Shown here: positions 1 through 11,432 of the stretch, piece after piece
Numbering within the stretch: the stretch's first letter is position 1
Layout: each line of letters begins with the position of its first letter
DNA from: Neelides folsomi
Lineage: Eukaryota; Arthropoda; Collembola; Neelipleona; Neelidae
Direction of reading: 5' to 3'
Length of the DNA: 34,074 bases
Assembly (NCBI GenBank): GCA_034687125.1
Contig: JAQGBZ010000543.1
Span: 1 to 34,074 of the forward strand
Program-made: the position numbers and the translations under genes
The notes under the pieces: model-generated
What the model was told of the DNA's origin: nothing
Database searches by the model: none
What the model saw: the letters and a program-made list of their open reading frames with translations, nothing else

Positions 1-234
1 TATTTTGATTATTAATATATACTTTGCTTATATTATGACTTTCTCCATTGGGACATATTTGTTTTGCCACGCTGTATTTATACTTATATTAATCGTAAAT
101 ATTTTGTATCCTATATTTTTATCAATTGAGATATCTCACTCATCAAAGTTTGTCGGATTAATAAAATATGTAAATATTCATATTTAAGCATGCATAATGC
201 ATACGAAAGGTTCATTTTTTCAAAATTTTAATAG
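1..234 (+). other. Presumed intron of the alpha-tubulin gene
   Basis: AT-rich sequence ending in an AG acceptor at 233–234 directly before the alpha-tubulin exon. No coding similarity is seen. The short open frame at 5–187 looks like chance in AT-rich sequence. Confidence 0.6.
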
Positions 235-848
<614 letters not shown>

Positions 849-1533
849 TAATCTGGAATCTTTAATATATTGTTATATAAATGTCTATAATAGTGAAAAA
901 TAATCCAATATGTATACAGCTACTGTCAGTACTAACAAGTTTTTTCATCGTGCTTAAAAATAAATACAATTTAATACATCGTTAAACTTAAACTTACCAA
1001 TAATATTAGTAATTTTAAATAGAAGAATTAAAAGGAATTTGCATATATGAATATTTTTGCTTTTATTAAACAATACATCATTTATTCATCGTTTACTGAC
1101 GAATTCATTCTCCAAATACGGATCTAACTATTGCTAAAGTTCTCACACCTCACCCTCATAGCACAATGAGTTGAAAAATTAGGATTTAACTTACAAACCG
1201 ATATATACTCTTTTTATGTATTTAATAATATGACCTATATAGATGGATTAATAAGTATTCATATTTATGTACATAGCTATATACCTAGGCCAAGTTGGAG
1301 AAGATCTGAAGAAGACCACCCAAGCTCGGTTCCTTTGTTTTATGTTCTATGTTTACTATTATATTAAGTAGGTATATAAATGTATACAACATTTTAAGAA
1401 AAAAGTAATAAAGAATTTCTACGTTTATCATTTGGTTATTTTAGACGTTAACTTTTTATGACAATCGCTATTTTCCCCTACAAACAGCAACCGATCTCAA
1501 CTTATCGGAATCTGTTCCTTACCGATTTTTACA
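849..1533. other. Alpha-tubulin 3' UTR and nanos upstream region
   Basis: AT-rich, with no gene recognised. It holds the tubulin 3' UTR and poly(A) signal, and towards its end the nanos leader. A pyrimidine-rich stretch ending in an AG near 1489 could be an acceptor in the nanos 5' UTR. Confidence 0.5.
959..964 (+). promoter_or_regulatory. Poly(A) signal AATAAA for alpha-tubulin
   Basis: Canonical AATAAA about 110 bp after the alpha-tubulin stop, in AT-rich sequence on the coding strand. Confidence 0.5.
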
Positions 1534-2849
1534 ATGGGAACGACGGGACCTAAAAAGATCTTAGTTAAGCTAGACGAAGATTTACCTGCATTTTCTCCCC
1601 TCAAGAACACTTTTTGGGAGAGTAAGATTAATCGTTTATCTTATAGAATATATTCATTTTAACTAAAGGATGTTAAAAGAGTTAAAACGTAGTTACTAAA
1701 CTTAAACTATAAATCAACTCCTGTGTTCATTAAATATTAATTCACTGTTTAAATTGGTGTATGTTTATTGGACTTTCAGCGAGTCCTCAGTATCAAAAGC
1801 AATCGTTGGACAAATCTCCTCTGATCGACTTCACTGATTTGATTGACACCATTGAAGAGCTTGACTTGAGACCAATAAGAGAAAAGAAAAACCATTTTTA
1901 TTATAAGCGATTTGGATTTGACCGTCTTGACTCCTTTCTTCACTTGAGTCCACCAACAACGACCGGCAACAACAACCAACCCTCTTGTAGTTTCTGCAAG
2001 AAAAACAATGAAAGGTCTGATCATTACGAAAGTCATGCATTGTACTATGAAGATGGAAAGATCTCATGCCCAATTTTTCGACTTTTCGTTTGGTGGGTTG
2101 TATTATTTTCAAATAACTATGATTGTGATTATAAGTTCATGATTATTGATTACATTGTACAAAGATGAAAAGTCTATCAGATCATACCAAATTGTGTCTT
2201 ATTGTGTTTATGGAGAAGCAAAAAAATTCAAAAATTTATTTAACTAAACAGAAATAACTAGGGAATCAGTCAAAAACTTAAATCTTAAATGATAATTTTT
2301 GATTTTATTCGAATAGTTATATTAAAATTAGGTCTAGATCATTAGCTATATGTTACGTCTAACCTAACAAGATCATAGGTCGGGAGTATATTGCATATTA
2401 AGGCGACTCGGCCAAGTTTAGAAGACAACGAAATTAGGAGTATGACAATAGGACTATCAGAAATATGCCTTATTGATAAAAATTTGATTGAATTTTACAC
2501 TAGAATGGACTATTTAGAAACATTACATAATGTTAAATATTTTAACATTCTACTTAAATGGATTAGGTATGTAAATGATTATATATAACATAATTAATAA
2601 TTATAAATATTATATTTCAGTCCATTGTGTTACGCCACTGGGGATGTTGCTCATACATTGAACTATTGCCCGAAGAGGCATCATGCTATATCAGATGCCG
2701 AGTTTCCTCTAAATAAGAATAAAAGGCGCTCAAACATTCAACCTCAACTTTGTGATCAGAATCAGAATTCAGTTTTTTCAGATCGACCCGTTCCCGCTCG
2801 GCGTTCACGATCTCTTGGATTGGAAGGAATTCTGACAATTGACAATTGA
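1534..2849 (+). CDS. nanos: Nanos-type zinc finger protein
   Basis: Nanos proteins repress translation of target mRNAs with Pumilio and the CCR4–NOT deadenylase and are germline determinants. Exons 1534–1621, 1780–2092 and 2621–2849 join in phase to 209 residues. The C-terminal domain has both CCHC knuckles with exact family spacing: C99-x2-C102-x12-H115-x10-C126, then seven residues, then C134-x2-C137-x7-H145-x4-C150 (second knuckle CPLCYATGDVAHTLNYC). The N-terminal 98 residues are low in recognisable motifs; a Ser/Arg-rich tail of about 59 residues follows the finger. The second intron splits the codon of C134, the first ligand of knuckle two. The ATG at 1534 is the only one opening the frame in exon 1. 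The next gene, RbBP5, starts 137 bp downstream on the same strand. Family assignment is secure; which nanos paralogue is unknown. Confidence 0.93.
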
Positions 2850-2893
2850 ATTCTTTATTAATTAACTTTATAACAATTATTTCTTATATTTGA

Positions 2894-2899
2894 AATAAA
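2894..2899 (+). promoter_or_regulatory. Poly(A) signal AATAAA for nanos
   Basis: AATAAA 44 bp after the nanos stop. If used, cleavage would fall within some tens of bases of the RbBP5 start codon at 2987, leaving almost no room for a separate RbBP5 promoter. Confidence 0.5.
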
Positions 2900-2986
2900 A
2901 AGCCCATTTAGAATTTTTGATTTAGTTTTTTGATCATAAAACATCAATTTTATAATTAGGGAATTCAAAAGCGATAATTTCTTAAA

Positions 2987-5561
2987 ATGAATCTACAGCT
3001 ATTAGGTAAAAGTTAAAATTTTATTAAATATTTTTTAATGTAATACCTAATTATTAACAAAGTTATTTGCTAATTAACCGATAATTTATTTTCAGAATCA
3101 TTTGGACAAAACTATCCAGAGGTGAGCAAGTTTATTTCATAGAATTGGATATTTTATAATTTTCTAAATTAAAGGAATATGACGGAGCTTTGGATTGCAT
3201 CTCGCTTGCGGTAACAGCCACTTTTAACAAACAAGGAACTCTGTTAGCAGTCGGATGTAATGATGGTCGAGTGGTGGTTTGGGATTTCATGACAAGAGGA
3301 ATTTCCAAAATTATAAGTGCACACGCTCATCCTGTATGCTCAGTCAGGTATCGTATTATGATATTCATTCTAAAACAAGAATTATATTCAATGGATTTTT
3401 AATCTGATATATTTTAAAGTAAATTTAATTTAATTTAAAATGATTTTAAGCTGGTCGAGAAATGGACGGAAGCTCCTTACAGCATCAACTGACAACAATG
3501 CTTGCATTTTGGATGTGATGAGTGGAGACATTGAAAATAAATACAGATTTCCCTCTCCAGTCTTAAAGGTATTAATTAGATATTTATTTTAACTCGCTAA
3601 ACATTTCGTTTAATGCCTTATTTTATTCAATGTCAATTTTTCCTAAAAAATACACCACAAGTTTATTTACTTCAGGTTCAATATCATCCTAGAAATTCCG
3701 ATTGGTTTTTAGTCTGTCCAATGCGCCATACTGCGATGTTCGTTAACATTGACAGCTCCATGCAAGAACTTCATATCGACGAAGACGTAAATGACTAAAA
3801 TTATAAAATCTAAATTCATAGTTATAAAATATCATAATGTATTACAACAATGAAGGCTACAATATAATGTAATCAATACAAAATAATCTTTTTTTGATAG
3901 AATGATCTAAATATCGTTGCTTCATTTGACCGTCGTGGGAATTTCATTTATACTGGGAATTCCAAAGGCAAAGTGACGATATACAAAGTTCCAGAATTAA
4001 CAGTGGTATCAAGTTTTAGAATTGGGCAAGGGGCTGGTACAACTGCTGTTAAAAGCATCGAATTTTCCAGACGTGGAGAGTAAGAACTTAAAGCATTAAA
4101 GATTTGTAATTTTTTAATTACAGGGTTGATATAATGTTTAATTTTATTTATCCTTGTGCAGATGTTTTCTCATCAATTCTGCTGATAGAATCATTAGAGT
4201 TTATGATACAAATGAAGTTATGAATTGTAAAGAGGGAGAGCCCGAGCCAATTCAGAAACTTCAAGATTTAGTGAACAAGTAAGTGTGTTGGTTAAACATT
4301 AATTTCTTTGATGATTCCAAAATTCAAATTCTACGGTGAGTTTTTAATGCATATTGTTATTTATTTAATAGGACCATGTGGAAAAAATGCTGTTTTTCGG
4401 GAGATGGAGATTTCATTTGTGCTGGGTCAGCTAGACAGCATGCATTATACATATGGGAAAAGAGTATGGGGACCCTTGTTAAAATTCTCCATGGAACAAA
4501 GGGAGAACTCTTGCTTGATGTGGTTGTAAGTATTTATATAATGCTTTATAGATTTTTTAAGCATTTATTTACTTGTATGCACAAAAATGTAGAGTACAAT
4601 GAAAATTAACATAATAATTTATAGTGGCATCCAGTTCGACCTATAATTGCATCGATCAGCAGTGGGATTGTTTCTATCTGGGCTCAAAATCAAGTTGAAA
4701 ATTGGTCGGCTTTTGCTCCAGATTTCAAAGAACTTGACGAAAATGTTGAATATGAGGAACGAGAATCTGAATTTGATATAGAAGATGAAGATAAAATCGT
4801 GGAACTTGCAGCCGAGAATGGTGAAGACGATCTCGAGGTAGTAAATTTTAATATAAAATGTGCCTATATAATTATTATAATATTTGGTTTTTTCACATTT
4901 CGATTTTCTAACTATCCATAAATGACCAATGATTTTGAGTTGGGATATTTTTATGAAAACATTGTGATTTTACAGATTGATGTTACATCAGTGGATGCAA
5001 TTGCAGCATTTTGCAGTTCAGATGAAGACGGTGAAGATTCGTTGGCTCTCACATATCTTCCAATTGCTCCTGATGTAATTTATTTTACCTTTTATTCTAT
5101 TCTATGCATTTACCGCAGTAGTTATTAAATATCTTACTTATAAAATTGATATTATATTATTGCCTTTTAATAATATTTATTAAATTACTTCTCATAGGTT
5201 GAAGATGCGGAAGAATCTTGGGCACCTGCAGCTGATCAGATAATTGCTACTGCAACCGAAGACAATAATAAAAGAGAGAGATATTCCGATCATAAAGAAA
5301 ATAGTCCTTCAGGGAACAAAAAGAAGAAACCTAAAATTTACGACATGAATTTGGAAAATGCTCCAATTGATGGTACATACTATTTAATTAAACAACAGAA
5401 AAAGTATTAACATTAAATTACAAATATTCAATTATCTTTTTTCAACAGAGTTGCATCCTCTTCTCAGCAACAAGCCAAATAAAGATAAACCCCATAGAAA
5501 GTCATCAACGAGCATGCATCGAATGAAATCCGAGTCAAAAAAATATCACAAAGAAAAGTAA
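2987..5561 (+). CDS. Rbbp5: Retinoblastoma-binding protein 5 (RbBP5), COMPASS/MLL core subunit
   Basis: RbBP5 is a WD40 scaffold of SET1/MLL H3K4 methyltransferase complexes, where it works with WDR5, ASH2L and DPY30 in the nucleus. Twelve exons join in phase: 2987–3005, 3096–3121, 3175–3347, 3451–3568, 3676–3786, 3901–4079, 4162–4278, 4372–4525, 4625–4837, 4976–5074, 5198–5372 and 5449–5561, giving 498 residues (human about 538). The start MNLQLLESFGQNYPE matches the family N-terminus. WD repeats fill roughly residues 20–330, with conserved stretches such as ISAHAHPVCSVSWSRNG, SFDRRGNFIYTGN and AGSARQHALYIWEKS. Near 371–410 lies the acidic segment (IDVTSVDAIAAFCSSDED, then LTYLPIAPDVED) that in the family contacts ASH2L and WDR5. 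The C-terminal tail is short, basic and lysine/serine rich. Assignment is very secure. Confidence 0.96.
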
Positions 5562-5624
5562 ATTATCGTAAGTTTATGGAGGGATTGCTGTACTATAAAC
5601 CTCTTGATACAACATTTTAATATA

Positions 5625-5630
5625 ATTAAA
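5625..5630 (+). promoter_or_regulatory. Possible poly(A) signal ATTAAA for RbBP5
   Basis: The common variant ATTAAA, 64 bp after the RbBP5 stop and followed by an A-run. Weak evidence in AT-rich sequence. Confidence 0.3.
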
Positions 5631-5840
5631 AAAAAATTTGTACTATATAATACTAATTATTTGTTAAATATTCTTATATTTTAAAATTTATATTTTTTAA
5701 AAGAATCTGTATTATTTCGTCAAATCTTATATGTTTCAAAGTTAAAATACTATAATTGTACTAGAAGCTAACTATAAATAACATATAAGGTCATTTGGAT
5801 ACTCCTGTCTAATTTCTTATCAATTATTCCGCGGTTTCAT

Positions 5841-6143
5841 TTTTATCCGTTTCCGTCATGTAAAGGTAAGGATGACGAGGTTACTCTTGTGAGCTGGGTG
5901 AGAGCCAGGATGCTTTATGCAGGCGAACAAAGCCTATAAAGCCCTGGGAATAAATCTAGATTTGTAGTTGATGAGGGTTTAAGATTTATTCAGGACCTTA
6001 TTTGGGAAAATGAAGAAGTATTCAAGTGGTTCCGGAATTGAGGGCTCACAATCAGTTCCGTCGCAAAAGAAAGTGGAGAGGAATGGCGAGCCTCTAATAA
6101 TAACGGAAGGTCCTGGTTGACAAGTTGCACTAAACTACAGTAG
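5841..6143 (+). pseudogene. Possible decayed coding remnant, family unknown
   Basis: One plus-strand frame (codon starts divisible by 3) is readable for about 300 bp with two internal stops and a final TAG at 6141. It gives protein-like segments such as DDEVTLVSWVRARMLYAGEQ and FIQDLIWENEEVFKWFRN. Base composition is higher in GC than the flanks. No splice sites or start codon are convincing, and I do not recognise the family. It could be a broken gene, a transposon relic or plain non-coding sequence. Confidence 0.2.
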
Positions 6144-7022
6144 ACACAGATGAAGCATATTTAATTCAAGCGGATGTTTTGGTGCCTACTCTGTCTATAT
6201 GAATATGGTCACGATCACCCTGGCTGGCATATACCATAGAGCAAGTGAAACACTGATCAATTAACTACTTGCTTATTTTTAGTAATTTGTCTCTTATTTG
6301 AATTTTTCATTTGTCATATTAAACAAAAAATACGCTAATGAATAATTAAATCCAATTGCTTACAAAACCTTCAACTTTTATGTACCATACATTCAAGCTA
6401 GAACATTGCTAACATTTTTTTCATGTCGACTAAAAATTGTAAGAATTGATAAAATAATAGTAATAATCCTTACAAATTAATAAGAAATAACTTTTAAACT
6501 AAAGACTACTTTTGATCAGACTATCAATTTATTAGGATATAAGAAATAAAACCTATAATATAACAATAATAGTCTTAAAGTGGCACAAAATAATCTTAAC
6601 TACCTAATATTTTTGTTATTAATTCTTTATTACAAAAAATACTCAAGAAATTAATATCTAAAATACTACTAAAGTATAATTATTTTAGTGTTGATTTAAA
6701 AGACTACAAATTAAATTCAACATTCAAGTAATATTTCTAGTTATAATTGACATTAAATAAAAATTAATTTAAGTTATTTTATTAGTTCGTCAATCAACAA
6801 AGCAAAAGTTGTTACATTTGACCAAGATTAGCTCAATTTTGGTTATGGAAATGCATGTTCGATATTTGTAATTAAATATTAATAATGAACACTTTATGCT
6901 GTATAAATTAAACTTGTTCTCTACTATTGCAAGTGTTTATATTCAAAATCATGGATTTTAAAGGTGTTGAGTTGAATTAAATGTCATTTTCTATAGAATA
7001 ATAAGAGACAAAAGTGCTAGAT

Positions 7023-8636
7023 TTAACCTCCTAAAGATAAGCTACATCCGAGGCGGAATTGATTCTTTACATGATTGATGGAACCACACAACGAAAAGTT
7101 AAATGGTATGGGTGCGAATCTCTTTTCCAGGACTCCTGTTACATTCCAGTCAGTATCAATTGATCCTAAAACAGTGGAACATTATTTAGAGATGACTGAT
7201 TTGTTATTGATGCTTACTCTACATTTACAGTATTGAATAATGATTTATAGATAAACAATTGTACCTCTCATGGTGAAGTTTGCCTTTGGAATATCATATT
7301 GATATCCGGCAGTTCCAATAAATTGTTGTTGCATTGGACGATTATCAATTTCAAGACCTAGTTGAACGTCTTCGTTTAACCTATAATAATAACTGATGCC
7401 CTGGGCGTGACTTCCCGCGTATCCACTCACGATTGAATTTTCATCTAGAATTGAATTATTATATTTATTACAAGTATGCTTCAGAATACTTACGAAATAA
7501 CCAATAAAAATAATTTTTATTTCCATTACATGAATAACGTGCACAGGCTGCCATCACTGTAACAGAACCATCGGGTATTTGAGCAGCTTTCTGATACATC
7601 ACTTCTCCTCCAAGAGCAATCTGTGGTGTGACTCCGAAAAGACAGGATGCGATAGCAATTCCTTAAGAATGAAAAATTTTAATTTTATTAAGACGTTACT
7701 TTAATAATATTGTTAATTGTAACATTCACAATTCAAATAGCTGAAATTGAAATAAATTATTCACCAGAAGAGCTGAACATATTTGGATTGACAAGAGTGA
7801 AAGTTGATGTCCAATTTTTCCCACGGAGATCCATTATGCCTTGGTAAGTGACAAATTTGCTATTGAGTACCTAGAAAAAAAACCATCAATCAATGAATAA
7901 GAATATAAAACACTTTTAATGAGATAAAATTATAAAACATCGATTATAATAATAAAGTAGCTTGATTTGATCATACTTGTGCAGCAAATTTAAATTTTGC
8001 ATGTTCGTTTGGACTGTTTACAAGCTGGGCATTTAAATTTCCACTCGGATCCATATCTCCCATCAAAATAACATTAGGGTCTGATGGAGTTGTCTAATTC
8101 ACACATAACATTAATTATTATTTCTAATTAATCAATCATGTAAAAATATTACAAATACTTAAATTAATATATTAAAATTATAAGTGTCTTACCATTTTTG
8201 TTCCAACGTAAGTAGCTCCGAACCTATAGCCCGATGGAACAGTATTGGCGAGTGTAAGTGCATGAGATACTTGGAACCCTTGGTTAAGGCCTTTGTTAAT
8301 GACAACCTTTGCGCCTTCGAATGGAACTGGAAACACATCTGAAACAGAGATTAAAGCCATGTCGATTTCATTCAAAAATGTTAATTTTATTTATGTTGGA
8401 CTTGGATTGCAAATCAAAAATTAATTTTTCGTACCTTTGCATCTTTTAGAAAGCTCATCATGAGGTCCAGGGTTTAACTTAAATTTTTCGTTGACAGGAT
8501 CGACTTGGACTGGTGATGGTGGAGGTAGTGGTCCATCACCGCCTGGCCCAGAAGGCTGATATTGAGGAGAGGGAGGAGAAAATACAATTGAAGGGTCTGC
8601 GGAGGAGCAGTGCACAACCGATTGTTTATTCCCCAT
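7023..8636 (-). CDS. Tomm40: Mitochondrial import receptor TOM40, beta-barrel pore
   Basis: TOM40 is the protein-conducting channel of the TOM complex in the mitochondrial outer membrane. Seven minus-strand exons join in phase: 8435–8636, 8193–8338, 7977–8093, 7765–7870, 7494–7661, 7265–7444 and 7023–7165, giving 353 residues (human 361). The start MGNKQSVVHCSS opens a proline-rich, low-complexity leader up to about residue 45, as in animal TOM40. The porin-type barrel follows: FEGAKVVINKGLNQGFQVSH, GYRFGATYVG, GDMDPSGNLNAQLVN, FVTYQGIMDLRGKNW and YQYDIPKANFTMRGSID. The last strand (FRLGCSLSLGG) fits the sorting beta-signal read by the SAM complex. The gene converges with RbBP5 and diverges from the RS-rich gene. 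Assignment is very secure. Confidence 0.96.
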
Positions 8637-11432
8637 TATTCCTTCTTTGACAAAGACCTCCTATTTCAATTCTGGTTATCTGAACATAATTAAATAAAGA
8701 ACAAATTAAAATAACTTATTTCATTATCACAAGTTGAAAATATTCTGTTGATTGATTGATATTTTAAACCGAGAGCTTTTAGTTTTTACATTATTCTATA
8801 GTTTCAGTATCATAGAATACTTTATATTTTTAAAAAATTAACAGGCATCAGGCATCATGAGCATCTTTGAATACTCATGAAATTAAATCAACGTAATAAA
8901 AATATTAAAACCATATTCTAAATAATATAAAAATGTATTATCTAATCACAATTTTAAAACATTTAAAAAATCTTTCTAAAATTGCCAAAATTGCAATTTT
9001 AACAAATAAACGTTTAATTACTGAGAAGTTCCAGTTTGGATTCGTTAATGTCCAAAAAACCCTCAAAACCTTATTGTAAATCGATATTAATTGTTTAACT
9101 AGTAAAACAGAGATGATGAAAAAAATCGGGCTTACTTTGAAATAACTGATTATTGTGAGATTTAAGAAGGCGTCAATTTGAGAAAAAGCCGCAATTGAGG
9201 TAGAAAAATTGGCGATGTCTGAAATGAGCTCGAAATGTTTGCCGAATGCACGTGGTCCACTAGAAGTAAGAAGAAAGGGAATGAGTTTTTGAGTCTGCCA
9301 CTTCTCTCTTCACTGCGCTCTTCTTTCCCTCTTCGCTCAGCGACGCTCGTGAGGATCTCAACAAACCAAGTCTTGAGCAAGTCAATGGACTCCCAACCTC
9401 AACCCTTGGATTAAAAACAAACCAACCATTAACTTTTTTAATCAATATAAACACTAACTTAATTCCAAAATTTGTCAGCTACACAACTAAATCGTTTCCA
9501 TTTAAAATTCGGTCTTCTACCAGGATAGTTTTAAACGTTGGGTTTTGCCTTCATATATTTCCCTTATTTACATCGACATCCTCCCTATTCCATCATCTTC
9601 ATTTTACACTTGAGCGAAGTTCTTTATCTTTTAGTGTATGTTGCCTATTCCGTTGTTTTAACGGAATTTCAAATTCATTGTTAGATATTTAATATCATCA
9701 TTTTAGCCCCTTTAACTAATTAGTAGTTTGTATTTACTTCGAACGACTCAACGTGTTTTAAATAAGGAAGCTATACATTAATGAAGAGGATCATCACAAG
9801 AGAATAATTTCAACTATCCGGAGTTAAAATAAATGGTAAAACACGAACTTTAAACATTTTTGTTTTAATCCATCATTTGGATTGTTATTAGAGTGAATGT
9901 ATATCTGTTTTAATACACAAAATTGATCTTGTAGCACTCATCCGAGTTGCGATTTGCAATTGAACATTAGAATTACGCTAAACACCCTTATAGATAAACC
10001 CCTATTATTCTCATAATATTGGGTCGCGGTGATAAGGTGTTAAAAGAACTTGGACGCTCTGAACTATACTTCATAAGGAATTCGTGTTGTGAAGTTTTTA
10101 ATTGTTGAACAACGTGCTATTTCTTCATTGAAGGATTTTACATTTAATCATCAGAACTCACCACAAAGTGAAACTTGAAACCTAAATGATTTCTCTAATG
10201 AAAATAAGACATTGTATAATTGTATGTTTTTAAAAGAACTCATTCTTGTAATGGAAATGTACGTAGCTTCACATGCGTCAGTAATTGTTGTTGACAGAAA
10301 TATGTCAGCTTTACGATATAGGAACAATTATATGCTTTCAAATTGTCCTAGTTTATATATAATGTTTTTCGGAACTTGAGCTAATTGAGTATTGTGTAGA
10401 GTGCCGACTCTTGAAGAAATCATTCATCTCTTAAATGAGATTCGACGTTGAGATAATTGCTGTCACTTCATGTGCCAATAATTGATTTTGTCAATTACGT
10501 ATCGGATCTTCCATCTTCCCTTATTGCTGATTCACCTTTAACAGTCGAAGAGCCATTAAGCCTGAATGAAATTTAAGCAAATGGGCCATGTCTTTAAATG
10601 ACTCATTTTATATCATTGAAGAATGTTTCAATAAGAATTTCACTTAAATCTTCAATAGATGACCAACCTGAAATTCATCGCTCTAAATTAAACGTCAAAG
10701 TGCCAGCCTATCATCCATCTTTCTCTGAATTTGTGACATTACTTTGATTTAAATGTTTAGAGAAAAGATCATTCTGAACGTTAATCTTCAAAATCTAATA
10801 TGTTAGACGTATACTTTGAATCATGTTTCACTTTTTCGGTTTCAAAGGATGTTTATTACGACTTTAAACTTGAAATTCACATAATCACTCCCATCCTGAT
10901 AATAAATAACTTTTAAATAATCATCGCCATCCGTTTCAACGACTAAATCTTTAGTCCAAACTACAAAGTGATATCTAATCCAAACTTTCAAACATCGTCT
11001 TCAATTCTGCTCATGTTTATTCTTCACGTCGATCAGAATATGCTATGAACTATAGGACACTCTCGAGACCTTTGAGTTGTTGATTTCTAATTACTTGATG
11101 ATTCCCTTCGTTCTTCCAACTGATTAGTGTATTTATTGCCTAATTGTAAATATAAAGAATTACAAATAATCAAGATAACGGTGATTCTACATAAGGTTTA
11201 ATCATTGCATGCAGAAAATTTAATAACTTTGATCGGTAGAATTAAATATATAATTTATTAAATAAATTATACATAATAGTTATGTCTATCTTTAAACATA
11301 AACATTAGTGTAAAATAACTTTATAATTTTATTTTATTTTTCTCAAATTATGAGGAAAGGTGTCATTAATGAAGTGGATTAATAATTTGAAATAATGTTT
11401 TAGCTAATTTAAACCTTGTGTATAGGTTTAAA
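8637..11432. other. Divergent intergenic region between TOM40 and the RS-rich gene
   Basis: No coding exon recognised. 9270–9380 is pyrimidine-rich on the plus strand and may belong to the TOM40 leader or promoter. 9600–11100 is less AT-rich than other gaps and full of stops in all frames; I see no known element in it. Just before the RS gene an AG (11424–11425, TGTATAG) may end a 5' UTR intron, so a non-coding first exon could lie in this gap. Confidence 0.4.

Larger units (their letters stand above)
5562..7022. other. Convergent intergenic region between RbBP5 and TOM40
   Basis: The 3' ends of two convergent genes face this AT-rich stretch. About 5820–6250 is visibly richer in G and C than its flanks and may be a decayed coding remnant (listed separately). 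Nothing is recognised in 6250–7022. Confidence 0.5.

Noticed and set aside
2391..2588. 65-codon frame inside nanos intron 2
   Set aside because: It runs to just before the acceptor but breaks the exact zinc-finger spacing that the spliced model gives.
9162..9454. Overlapping minus-strand frames of 64–72 codons upstream of TOM40
   Set aside because: They arise from a pyrimidine-rich tract giving Glu/Arg/Ser-rich translations; no similarity recognised.
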